Assembly (NCBI GenBank): GCA_002633005.1
Contig: NMRA01000258.1
Span: forward strand, 24,010 to 88,009
DNA length: 64,000 bases
Source: Phoronis australis
Taxonomy: Eukaryota > Phoronida > Phoronidae
Direction of reading: 5' to 3'
The translations under genes were made by a program, and so were the position numbers. This document shows positions 23,906-37,500 of the stretch, in pieces. The notes under the pieces are model-generated. The model was not told where the DNA came from and did no database searches. It was given only the letters and a program-made list of their open reading frames with translations. Position 1 is the first letter of the stretch; each line of letters starts with the position of its first letter.

Positions 23906-25580
23906 AAGAGCTTTGTTCATATCAATTGTTTTTGTTCAAAGCTTTTAGCAGAGGTAGACTATCTTGGGTATGCATCCATTTACTGTATATGGTAATGCTT
24001 TGCATTACGGCATTTTCTCCGTTGATCCCAGCTTGTTCGATTCCATAGCCCAACAAGTTGGGAAGATGACCCCAGTGTAGCCAATACCGTACACAACTGA
24101 TTAACTCCATTCTGGCAGTTATGGTTGGAGGGCCAACTCTCTTTGGCTCTAATCTTCAATAAGATCATATCTAGCCTGACTGGGCTGTGCTGTTAAAAAT
24201 ATAAGTTAAGTTTTGACATATTTGAACATAAACCAATAACATTTCTGAATTCTTCGTCAAATGCTGATTATGTTTAGTTTTTGAATCGCCAAAATCGCCC
24301 AACTACAACCGTAGTTACGACAATCCATTTTTTCCGAAAGTACCAATTTGCTCCCAGGGTTTGACTGTGTTTGTGCTTGGCAGTTAACACAGGAGCTAGA
24401 TATTATCACATGCTCACAACCCTCTACATGTGGTGAAGTCACTGAATGGGAGAATGCCGTAATGCTTATTTCTGACATACTGCACAAAAAATGGGCTTAA
24501 TAGTCAGGTATAATGTTCGGCACTGTGTTGGATTGAGGGGAGCAAGTGACTGAACATTTGATGCACGTCTCCATGTTGTCCTGTTTGTCACTACGGTAGT
24601 ACTTTGCTCTATAGACATCCAATGTGTAGTCCATTACCATGGTCATTGAGCTTTGTGTTCTGGCATGTCTGACAAAACACCCAAGTTCAGTTTCTGGATG
24701 TTGTCCAAAAAGTTCCTTTTCAGACCATATAAGGGCCACTTTTCTGTCTATTTACTGATCAAAATGTGAAAATCAAAAGAGAGATGACCACTACAAGCTA
24801 ACAATTTCAAAACTTTCCTTGCTAGGATGGGAATTATTTCTTTAACTAGTACATGTATTCAAACAGAACTCGATAGACTACCTGAGTTGAGCGAGTTGAT
24901 AAGCTGCCTTCTGGAGTGTGTAAAATGGCTCACCTCCCATGTTAGAATTCATGCCTTTTGCGAACATCATGGTAATTGACCTGTTACTGTATTGTGGGTA
25001 ATCACCTGAGGTTTGGGAGACCTGGTGTCATGGTTGTGCGATTTATTTTTGAAACATTGAAATAGTGGTATCTACAAGTGGAACTGAGGAAGGCATGTTG
25101 AAAGTAATCATGAAATCCCAGAAATATATGACACAAAATTACATGCATTCATGCCAGTGCCTTTGAAAAGTGAAATATCTGCAATTTTGGCTAATCGTAT
25201 CTGATGTTGGTGAGATTTCACTGAATGTCTCTTTGATAAATTAACACTAAACTTGTGTCTTTGTGGAGAGTGTTTAAGATCGCCATTATTAAATGTGCTT
25301 ATGTGGGCATCAACATAATTATTGTTCTGAAAAAATGGTGACTTTGTAAACTATTCGAGTAATATCAAAGTTCAATAATGTTCCCCAAGTATTGACAGTT
25401 CAAGCTTATCACCTCCCAAATGTGGACAAAAAGAACTGCCAAATGTGCCCATTTGTTCACTTTTAAAGGTTGAATATAGTTTTTAAATTGTTTGACAGTG
25501 CTCAAGTGGAATTATAATCAAATTCGTCTTGTCCTGCTTCTAGTAAGTTTCTGAGCTTTTACTGATCTCTGATTTTTGCA

Positions 25581-28500
25581 GCCATGTGAAGACTAGCACC
25601 TGACCAGCAGGCTGTCATAGAATGCCTCATGGTTTGTTGAGATTCCCATTTGGCAAGTGCCGTGTGTGTGAAGATACAGCCACAGGAGTGCATTATGGGG
25701 TGGCCACATGTGAAGGTTGCAAGGTAGGCCTGCAAGCCAGCGTGTATTATTGTGGATGTAGTTTTTCGTGCGCGTGTGAACTAACTGCAATTTTTGAAAA
25801 GTAAACATGCCAGCGTGATTGCAGACTGTCTAAATGAGTGCGCCACCAACTGATAATGAGTTGAATTTATGATAGAAGAAACGTGCTCTACGTGACAAAA
25901 GTGGCATATTTTCTGTCATTTATTGAAATCTGCAGGGTAGGGGTTAGTGAAAGCCGCTGCTACAACATCTGTTGCAGATTACACAACAGTTTCTGTTTTT
26001 GAGTTATTCACTGTTAAAGTTAGTGATCGTGAACCCCACTAATGTCATGGTTTATTCAGCAAAGTCAGGTCTCTGCTTTGATCTTATTAATAAACACATT
26101 AATGTGATGACCACCTGAGGCGCCTGTTTGTTGTATAATTCTTGAGTGTTATATGATGATTAGTAAGGGCTGTCTTAGTGTTTTTTGCAACATCACTCAT
26201 AATTATTGATTTTTGCTTTCTGTCTGTTTGTCAGGGTTTTTTCAAGAGAAGCTTGCCGAGACAGCACAAGTACAAATGTTTCTTTGGTGGAGAATGTATG
26301 ATCAGCCCGAAAGATCGTAATCGCTGTAAAGCCTGCCGCTTCAAACGTTGCCTGCAAAGTGGCATGTCCTTAGATGGTATGTGACTCCAAGGAAACGGAC
26401 GAATCTTTAGAGATTTGAGAGAAGGTAGAAGTGGAATGGAGGGAGGGGTATGGAAGGAGGGGTGTAACGGGAGGGGGAGGGGTGGCAAGAAGAGAGAGAG
26501 AGAGATTAGTATCATACTGTTAAGCTTGAGGTAACTTGCGCATTCAGAACTGTCAAGTTGTTGCGATGAATCTGTTTTGAAGACATCTGCTGATTGATCA
26601 TTTGACTTCTTATAGCCTCAAAGTCACTCCAGTATTCTTCGTTATTACTCGGCGAAATAAATAAATAAATTTCGCCAAGTATGTGGCTCTTCCACTAAGT
26701 TTGTTTGTTTTTTTGTTTGTTCGCACTATACAGGTCGCAATTTTCGTCCGATCATCACGAAATGTACACATAACACGTACTTCCGGAAGTACTGGAAGCC
26801 TATTGTTTTTGTTCAAAATCGGATCCAAGATGGCGGCTGTGGCGGCCATTTTGTTTTCATTTAAAGTTCAAATGCTTCTGGAGGCTACAATTTTTTACAT
26901 AAAAAGCTAAGAATCGGCACAGTAAATGGACCAGAAGTTTGCTACAAGTATACCAGAAATTGTTTACTTCCGGTTAAAGATGGCGGAAATATCGGCGATC
27001 GCGCATGCGCACCTCGATTTTGACCTAAAACGTTTTCTCCTGTAGAGGGCACATTATAAAACCAATTCGTTTGAATTTTTAAAGGTATTAGTTTCTTATG
27101 ACATGCTATTATACAAAGCCAAAAAACCGGAAGTTGCTTTCAAGATGGCGGATCTGGCGCATGTTGACCCATTTTCAGTCGTGCTGGAGTGCGATTTTAA
27201 ACGGGAAGAGAAAAAGACGTGATTTTTTGCATGCGGATTCTTTGGAGTATATTCCTTCAAATGGCCTGTAACAATTTTTTCTCAGACTTACCGTTTTCAA
27301 GTTATTTGACTTTGAATTTCTTAAAAAAACTCAAAATTTCATTTTTTTCAAAAAATTTACGGAATTAGGCGATACCATCAGTTTAGATAGAGTTTTGAAC
27401 GGGCTTTCAGAAGATGTTTTCCATTTTTCGCTAGGACGTCTACTTTTCGAGTTATTTGAGATTTTCTGATAACGCTGTTCCTTTGTTGAGCGCTCTTGCT
27501 GCATTGATGTTGGTTTATCTTCTATTGAACTAGACTGTAGCCTATTTCTTATTGATTTATGACATCTAAGTTCGTCATATGAATGTTGTGATGTTGTTCA
27601 TCATCGCCACCACCATCATCATATTCGTCATCATCGTCATCATCTTCGTCATCAACTCCGTCGTTGTCTTTTCCGTTAATTTCGCGAAATGTCGCTCAAG
27701 ACTGTAGCCTTTATCTTACTGATTTTGGACTTCTACGTTCGTCATGTGTATGTTATTATTACTTCTTTTGTTCATCCTCGCCACCATCGTCGTCTTATTC
27801 GTCATCTTTGTCATCATCTTTATCGTCATCTTTTTGGTTAATTTCGCCAAGTTTCGCTCCTCGGAGTGCTTTCATTTGTTCTGGTAGCCTAGGACACAAT
27901 CTATTTATCTGTTCCAAATTTAAATCATTGACATTCAGAGCAAAGCACTTTTCATCAGCAGTGAGTTTATAAAATTCTATTAAACAACTAGGCAGAGGAG
28001 CAATGGGCCGAGTGTAGGACAAAACCGAAGCAAAAGAATGTGCGAGGATAAATTTAAAGAGTAAACTGATCATTTTTAACATGAGTTGAGTATAGGGTGA
28101 GGAAGTCTTCATCCGTTAATGAATACAAACCACTTCCATGCATCAACATACTACTATACAGAACTGCAGGATACAAAACACTGAGACGACAAATCGTTGT
28201 AACGGACTGTGGCGCCATCTATCATATACTATCACATCTCCCTTTCAATGTTGGTCTAACGCTCCTGTGTTAGAGTGAGTGACTTCAAGGCAAACGCGAC
28301 GACCCTTTCTCATCCCTGATCATCTGTATTTATTTTAGTGCAGCATTAAGACCCTTTTTACTCGCATCTACCTGTATGAGGGTATCATGTTTGGGGTTAA
28401 AGTATCTCAGGGTGACTTTCTCACATATTTGTGCCTTGAAGGACTCGAAAAATCCCTCATGGGTTGCTGTACATTCCCACAGCACATCCTTTTTGAGCAA

Positions 28501-31500
28501 ATCTCGTAGAACGGTGGTTCTGTCTGCTAAGTTGGGAATAAATGGTGCCAGATATTGCACCATTCCTAGCAACCGCTGTAGGTCCTTAACACTGGATGGA
28601 TTAGGAAGGTTATTCTGCAGTTTTCTTGGGTCTGGTCAGATGCCATCCTTGGTGTACACCGTGCCAAAGAATGTTAACTACTTATTTCCCCTTGACATGT
28701 ATTTTGTCAGGGTTGAAAACCTTCCCTTTCTCTTGTGCCCGTTTTATCAGGTTGTGCATGTTTCTGTCGTGGTCCTCTTCATCTGCGCCGAAAACCAGTA
28801 TGTCATCTGTAATGTTCATGGTAATCTTACATCCAGTCAATTGATTTCGTTCTTGGAGCACATCTTGAGAAACTTGTAAAACAAAAGGCAATTGCGAAAA
28901 TGGTACCTGCTTCCTGGAGTAATTAGCAAACTTGTAAACAACTGATGTGATGTCAAGTGAGGTTTGTTTGGCATTGCTAGAGTCTTTAAAGAGTACAATA
29001 TGGTAGAATTTCAATAAACCAGGGTGACATTCATGGAAACAAAAATCAACACTCCATCCTCACCATCCAATCACAGATTAGTGAGCTCCCAAACATACTT
29101 ACAAAACGATCACTTTTCCCTTGCTCGATTTTGTGAGGTCTTGTGAGATTTTGCTTTTTTGAAGAAACTTGGTCTGCTACGAAACGTTTGCCAGCACCTC
29201 CCGCATATTGCTTGTCTTTTACCAGGTATCAAGATGGGTCGTATTCCTAAGTATGTCAAGGAGCATGCCTTAGGTGCAGCAACAGCAGCAGTGAGCAGGG
29301 CAGACTATAGTGACAATGTAGTCAGTATCACAGGCAAGTCTCCACCTGATGGCCAGTCGAGTTATGAGGAGCCCACCAGGCCACAGTCTGCTACATTTGC
29401 CCGTGTGTCTCTGTTGAACCCTGCAGTAGAGGATGAGGTGAGAGTGACTAAGCCAGCTGGTACATTTGAGGTACATGGTCAACAACAAACACAGACACAA
29501 GGCTTCGCGCATGTTTCTACCAGTATTTTTCATTGTCCAGATCAGCCGTTGCGAAGTTCATCGACTGCCAACCGTACTACAAGCCATTCCTTATTTAGAG
29601 AAACTACTGTTCTGCCTAGTAGCCCTGGGTGTTTAAATTTGATTGATCAACAAAGCCAAATGGTGTGTAGAGCTCAGACCCAGTCAAGAAGTGTAGATGT
29701 AGTGACTGGAGATAATACCCTGCTACCTCATTCTCTCAACAGTTATGGTAGCCAAACATCTTCTGTATGTGGTAAAGAGATCATTGGTGAACTGATGCAT
29801 CAAGTTCTACAGCCACCCAGTCATGTTGCCCAAGAAAGGATTGACCAGGTTGTCAACAGTTTGGTTGCTTCATCTCAAAAGGATAACCAAATGAACTCGG
29901 CCAATAGGACATTAACATCACATGTGCCTATGGCAACATCCCAAGGTATGTCTTCTCCTTTTAGTCACCAACCGTGTCTCACTAATCTCATGTGTGCTGC
30001 CACAAGCTCAGCTTCTAAGCACTGGACTAGTGACATCTCCCAAGAATCGTTCAGTTCTTGTGGTCTAGGAAACAATCCAGGCTCATCTCACTGTGTCAGC
30101 GGTCCTCAGCACTCAGATGTATCATTGGAATTGGATACAAAAGGATCTGACTGTCATAAACGTGCGAATGCGTTTGATGATGAATTTGACATGAATGTGT
30201 CACAGTTTCTTGACTACAGTTATAATGAATTGGAGAACAGGACAAGATTATCTAGTTGGGAGAACTTGTCTCATACAAATACTGCCTGTAACCAAGTGGC
30301 CTCTGGAGTAGAGAGTTCCAGTCACTGTGAAATATTCAGCTCTGCTCCACAGTCACACACATCTGAGTCCAAGATGGTCCTTTTTAGAAACCTTTACATT
30401 GATCAGACTAGGCACCAAGCACCACCATCAACCATTACACATTCACAGAATTCTGCTCTTGTGGATGGCAGCGGTGAGGGTCACACAGGTCAACAAGATA
30501 TGATGTCACAACTCCGCTCTCCTGGTTTTGAGGTGGCCTTAAGTAAAATGAAGGAAAGGTTCTGGTATCACTATGCGCATCTGTTCTTCTACAGGAAGAG
30601 GATGTCCTTACGCTTCCAAGGAATTAAAGTGAGTTTCAAGATTAAGTTAAATGTATCACGTTTTGCAATGTTTGGTTTATCATGCATTGGCACACTTACC
30701 TGTTTTTATCACGTTTATTCCTCTCAAACATAATTTGAGGGTACATTTAGGCTGCTTATTTGCTATATACAGTGTAACTAATAGATGTCATGGTTTAAAT
30801 CGGTCTGTGCAATCGCTAGAACACTGTGGAATGATTTACTACCCATAAGTCAACACTGTGAGTACTGTATGGTAAAATATCTCCACTGTGATAAATATAA
30901 ATTGAAAAATTACCCTTTTTACTTGGCGAAATAAATTTCGCCAAGTATGTTGCTCTTCCACTAAGTTTGTTTTTTTTTTTTTTTTTTTTTTTTTTTNNNN
31001 NNNNNNNNNNNNNNNNNNNNNNNNNNNNNNNNNNNNNNNNNNNNNNNNNNNNNNNNNNNNNNNNNNNNNNNNNNNNNNNNNNNNNNNNNNNNNNNNNNNN
31101 NNNNNNNNNNNNNNNNNNNNNNNNNNNNNNNNNNNNNNNNNNNNNNNNNNNNNNNNNNNNNNNNNNNNNNNNNNNNNNNNNNNNNNNNNNNNNNNNNNNN
31201 NNNNNNNNNNNNNNNNNNNNNNNNNNNNNNNNNNNNNNNNNNNNNNNNNNNNNNNNNNNNNNNNNNNNNNNNNNNNNNNNNNNNNNNNNNNNNNNNNNNN
31301 NNNNNNNNNNNNNNNNNNNNNNNNNNNNNNNNNNNNNNNNNNNNNNNNNNNNNNNNNNNNNNNNNNNNNNNNNNNNNNNNNNNNNNNNNNNNNNNNNNNN
31401 NNNNNNNNNNNNNNNNNNNNNNNNNNNNNNNNNNNNNNNNNNNNNNNNNNNNNNNNNNNNNNNNNNNNNNNNNNNNNNNNNNNNNNNNNNNNNNNNNNNN

Positions 31501-34500
31501 NNNNNNNNNNNNNNNNNNNNNNNNNNNNNNNNNNNNNNNNNNNNNNNNNNNNNNNNNNNNNNNNNNNNNNNNNNNNNNNNNNNNNNNNNNNNNNNNNNNN
31601 NNNNNNNNNNNNNNNNNNNNNNNNNNNNNNNNNNNNNNNNNNNNNNNNNNNNNNNNNNNNNACGTCTACTTTTCGAGTTATTTGAGATTTTCTGATAACG
31701 CTGTTCCTTTGTTGAGCGCTCTTGCTGCATTGATGTTGGTATATCCTCTTTTGAACTAGACTGTAGCCTATTTCTTATTCATTTATGACATCTAAGTTCG
31801 TCATATGAATGTTGTGATGTTGTTCATCATCGCCACCACCATCATCATATTCGTCATCATCTTCGTCATCATCTCCGTCGTTGTCTTTTCCGTTAATTTC
31901 GCCAAGTGTCGCACAAGACTGTAGCCTTTTTCTTACTGATTTCGGACCTTTACGTTCGCCATGTGTATGTTATTAATACTTCTTTTTTTCACCATCGTCG
32001 TCATATTCGTCATCTTTGTCATCATCTTTATCGTCATCTTTTTGGTTAATTTCGCCAAGGTTCGCTCCTCGGAGCGCTTCATTTATTTTTGTTAAGCTCC
32101 TTACATCCTTATGTTGCCCAGGTTTTTTTTTCAAAATATTGTCTGGTGGTAACTATGATACAGAACTCTGAACGTGGATAAGCATTGAAAGCTGCAGCTA
32201 TAAGTCTTGTGAATGAAATAAAATATTGGTAGTGATGTGTCTGCCACAATAACCTGGTTAGATTTTACCAGAGTCGACCAGAGGATATTATTTTGCCAAG
32301 ACTGGATAGTGTCACCAGGGTTGATTACTGTAAAACGGCAAAATATTGCTGAATAAAACTTGTATAAGGTACCAATTTAATGCATCTCGGGTTTTATTCA
32401 AAAATTCATATTGCAGTGCTCAAAATGAATGAAACTGGTTGTCTGTTTTACCCCCCTTACCTCTTGTTCTCTCATTTCCTTTGCCCGTCCCCTCTAGAAT
32501 ATAGGACGCACAAAGTCGCACATAGATAATTTATCAAAATACTCATTTTCGTACCAGGGGCAAGGGTTATTATGTCAAGATTTGTGAAATGCAAAAGAAC
32601 AAGGGCAAAGCCTAAGCTCAAATGACTTTCCATATCATGAATCTAGGTGTAATAAAATGCTCACCTGGTACAAATTCTTGGGGCAGGTTTTGTTAAATCT
32701 TCCAAATTTGTTTGTCAAACATGCATCAAACGCATGTTTGACATGGAATTCTGAATCAAATGCGAAAGAATTCCTTTATATCTGACCATGAATGACACGT
32801 GTAGATAAAAGTTCAGGGGCCATGATCTAGTCCTGTACTCGAAATCAAACTCAAAATTATTTTTAGCATTTTCTTTTCTACTTTTGCGGGAACTCAAGTT
32901 ATTAAGTGGATGTTAGTCTCTGCTCGAGTACATTATGGTTTATGCATATGATTTTATTGCACTCGATGACCCCTTCATTGATGCTACTCGAGTAAACTTG
33001 AAATGTCGAGTTCAGCGGCTCAAACTTTTAACCTTGATTAATGCTGGGTCAGCAAGTGCAAATTAGGATTAAGAAGTTATCCACCCTAGCCATTATGTGT
33101 AAAGTAATAGACACTCTTGAGTTTGCACAAAACTAGAATAGAAAGTGCCAAAAATAATTTTGAATTCAATTTCGAGTAAAAAGATTACATTCCTGGCCCA
33201 AGTATAACATCACAATGTGTTTTTCAACTTACGTATTTTTAAAAAACAAAGATCATTGTAGTGAAAAAGGCATGGAATGCGAAAGCTAGTCATGAATATC
33301 TTTTAAACAATTCCTGACGAAAGTACCATCTCTTTTCGTTGAAGTACAGAATAATGCACCTTCCCTTTGAGGAAATTTCCAGAAAAAATCTTGAAATTCA
33401 TTTTTTTAAATGTGAGCCAAGGAAAAACTCTGTGGTTACCACAGAGTTTCTAAACTACCACACGCCATAGACTAATAGTACAATCTATGCACACGCTCAC
33501 AATCAGTTGCTTAAAGTCGCTTGAGGTCAAAGGTCACATTTTCTATATAAGGGAAGTGTGCTATGCCTATGTCTTGCCTTACCAAATAAGGAGACTTACT
33601 TTGCCTTGTGGGAGAAAATCTACAAAGTGGCGAGCAGTTGGCAGACGTTTTTTTTTTTGAAATTTGAAACTAAAAAAATGCTTTGACTGCAGAAATTAAA
33701 AATCTTTACGAACAAACCCTAAAAATACTTGGTGAGCATGTTGAATTGTGTTTCAGTGGCAGAGAACCACTGTCAACATTGCAATAGTCTGTTTATCGTG
33801 TTCCAGGTCTCTTTAAGGTCACAGAGCTCCACCTGATAAATAGATATTATACAGTTAGAAAAGCTGATATTAGAACCTTTTTGCATTAATTTTTCAAATT
33901 GAAAAGTACATCTGTCAGTTTTCTACTTTAGTTAAGCACTGATCATTCCAAGGCAATAATAATGTCTGTTACTATGAACCCTAGTTTGTGATGTCCTCTT
34001 CAGATGCCTAACGAGGAGCTGGAAGTGAAAGAGGAAAACAAGGCTCAAATGTGGTCTCTATTGTTGAACAGTGTGACAGAAACCAATGAGAGAATTGTGG
34101 GTAAGTGGTTCTGCACCTCCTTACTGGTTCAGGTCCTGGTGGCTTGATTCTTTTTGTGATTATAGCAGTCTACCTTAAGTTAGTTCTCTCTTTGTTCTTC
34201 ATGAAATGAAATTTCTTCAAGTCTGTTGCCTAGTCATAAAATTTGTTGTGGTTTGTTTCTGTCTTTGTTTACTCGCTTCAAGGCGCATGTCGCATCCGAT
34301 TGGCGTGGAATTTTTGCACAACGTGTGTCTCGTGAATGGCTCGAATTAAGCTGGCTATTGTTTTTGGCCAAAATCGAGACATAGGATAGCGCTTTGGCAA
34401 CCATTTCCCTTTTTTGTTTTGTGGAGCCATAGCTCCGCAGTTTCTGTTGGGATTTTTCTGATTTTTATCTTTGGATAGGTCATTTCAAGGTCTATCAGAA

Positions 34501-37500
34501 ACTGTGCCATTTCTTTTTCTCTAGGACTTACCGTTCTCGAGTTATTTGAAATTTTCGGAGGTCTGGTACAAATTAATTGTCACGTGGCGTATAAAGTATT
34601 TACATTATTGTGAAGAATTCTAGGATTAGCATAATCTAATACATGGCCTGTTACCATAGAATGAATACAACAGAGGGCACCTGGTGAGTTAGTATGACAA
34701 CTAGAAGATTAGGTCAAAGAGCAAAAGATGCAAAAGTCACATTTATGTTCTTGATTGCTCTTTGACCTAATCTTCTAGTTGTCATACCAACATAAAACTC
34801 ACCAGGTGCCCTCTGTTGTATTCATTCTATGGTAACAGGCCATGTTATAGATTATGCTAATCCTAGAATTCTTCACAATGATGTAAATAGATTCAGATTG
34901 GCTAATTTAAGGAGAGCCTTGCCTTGTTGATCTAAATGCTAGGGCTTCCCAGCCTGACTGGGGTCATTTGAGGTCACCCTTTGGTGATAGCTTTAGTGAT
35001 AGCATGTGAAGCTTCACAAGTGAGTTTTGGTTCAGTTGTTTTTGTTGCTTTTGACCATGTTACTTGTGACCTGATGTTTGGTGTGGTTTGATATACTCCT
35101 TGAGGATGATGAATTGAGCATCATTGAAACTTTGGACTGTGTATTATGTAAACACAGAATGTTCACAACAATAGTGCTGTGTTTTCTACTACTTTTTTGG
35201 CCCAAAACCAACAACTATCAGCTTAGTAGAACAGGTTTCTCACTGTGACTTTCCGTTCTTGTAATATTCGAGATTTACTGCTTGTTAGATGACTGTTCTT
35301 TTATTGACTAGATATTTCAAGTTGCACTTTGTTAACCTATCATATTTGTACTGGAGATGGCATTTTTCTCTTTCGATCAACATGAAATTTACATGCAGTG
35401 GTTATCTAGTCAATTGTGAGAGGATTTTTGTTTTGGGCAAAATTGGACACAACATGGTGCTGTGACAGGTATTTTTCGAATTTGCAGAACTAGGAGCATT
35501 TGGTGTGTAAATAGATCTCCTCATAGGCTATCTAATACATAGGTCGGAATCATGGCTGTTGATGTTTGTGGTTTCGTAGTCAACCTCACGGTTAAATTTT
35601 TATTTGGTTTTGCCAAGTGTCGCTCCTCAGAGCACTTTCATTGCTTATTTACCATTATCAGTACATCCAACAGCAGATGAAAACACGCATCACATCCATC
35701 AACAATCTGTCAAATGCAGATGGTTCTTGCTTTGTTGAAACTTAGTACGAAATCTGGTGCAATCATACAGTGGTAAAATAAATCAGGTTTGTAATGTCTT
35801 CTCTGGCAGGCTTCAGTGCATCAGTACCTGGCTTCAACAAGTTGCCCACATCTGACCAACAAAAGCTTGCCAAGCACGCTTACTTCCCTCTTTGGATGGT
35901 GAGTATAACAGAACAAACTTTATCAAAGTACTGCAGACTGTGACAGCGATTTTGTGGTATTTAGCCACAATGCTTTGTGTGCAGAGGGCTGCTGTATCTG
36001 TTGTATCCTGTTGCCAAGTTCTTGAAGCCTCAATATCTCGTGAAGTCCTGCTGGAATATTCAGTGGGTCATTTCATCTGATGGCTCGCTTGGGTCACCAT
36101 CTTGAATAACGTGGGTGCACGAATACAGGCTTTGGGAAACTCTTGTTCTAAGTTCACAAAGTGTTGGGGATTTTTATCAATACAACTCACTTGTTGTACA
36201 AAACAAATGGCAGACCACGACTTAGACACAACTTTCCTATCTGAGTTGCTTTATGCCTAGTACATTTAAGTGCTTGCTGCGCTTCTGGGCTTGTACAGTT
36301 TTGCCATTTTTTCTGTTTGATATTGAAGATTGTCTTTCCAGATAACGCATCACACATTTCTTCATAAGAATGGCGAGAGCCACCTGATGTTCACCAATGG
36401 AACTCGCTACCCCCGTGAATGGATGGATGTGATTCTACCGCAATCTCTAATCTTTGAGATGTTTGAGGTTGCCAAGGCTTTCAGTGATCTTCAACTGAGT
36501 GATGATGAGATGGTCTACCTGTGCGCTATTGCTGTAACAAATCAAGGTGAGCTTAGGAGTACATACAGAATATAGCCACAGCAGCTGAATGTTGACTGCT
36601 CCTGTTATTGTGGTGTATATGAAGGAAGACTAGAGCTGGGACCTGCTTCATAGAAAATTTAAGTTAACATTTTGTGTAAATTTAGTCCAGAAAATGGATC
36701 TATTCTAATCAATATTTACTCTGGCAATAATCACCACCGGACTGGCAGATGTTGTCTTGAAGAAAATATTGGACCGTAACATTTTTAAATTTCATCTTGT
36801 ACACACATTTCTATAGAAATCAGTGCATTTTTTCCCTAGAGCGCCAGGAAAGCTGTTTGTCATGACTTCAAAAGCCATAGGCTGCAATCCGTCATGCGCT
36901 CAAAGCTGATCTGTTGCTGCAGGTGGTGAGGCTTGTTTAAGCGTGATCTTATCTCATCATAAACAGATAGTTACCAACTCAGGTCTAATTGCAAAACCTT
37001 GCAACAAATTACCTTAAACTTCAGAAAATGACATTTGTGATGTTTTTGTCTGCAAGAAGCTGATTAACAGAGTTGAGCCTTCAATTTAAAAAATTGAGGA
37101 AATATCTACTCTAATGTTTACAATTTTAAATGGCATCCTAAAGACTTTAACCAGCTGACTGCTGATTGTGTTTCCACTTCATTTGTTTTATAGGCATCTC
37201 CACAATATCCTAGTTCAATAGGGAGACAGTGCAAACGAATCTGGATTTTCTGAAGGCTTTGGCGGGACTTGCTGTCACTGTAGAAAATCTGTTCTTGATC
37301 AATAGAAAACAAATGAGTGCATGGCTTCAAAGCTTGAACTGATGAGATGGTTTCACAAACAAAAATACAAGTCCCACAATTCAATATTCTGCCATTGATT
37401 TGGCTTCAGTTCTCAGCATCTACTTTTCTAATATGTTCATTTTTTTCTCGACTGGTAGTTATTACAGAATACAGAGAGCAAGCTTGAAGTTTCGTTGTCT

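Noticed and set aside
23922-24739. Series of minus-strand ORFs (for example MALIWSEKELFGQHPETELG)
   Set aside because: They sit next to the Penelope fragment and might be a decayed mobile protein, but I could not match them to any family or join them in frame.
30816-31730. Long ORFs on both strands
   Set aside because: They are made almost entirely of N's in the assembly gap plus a poly-T tract.
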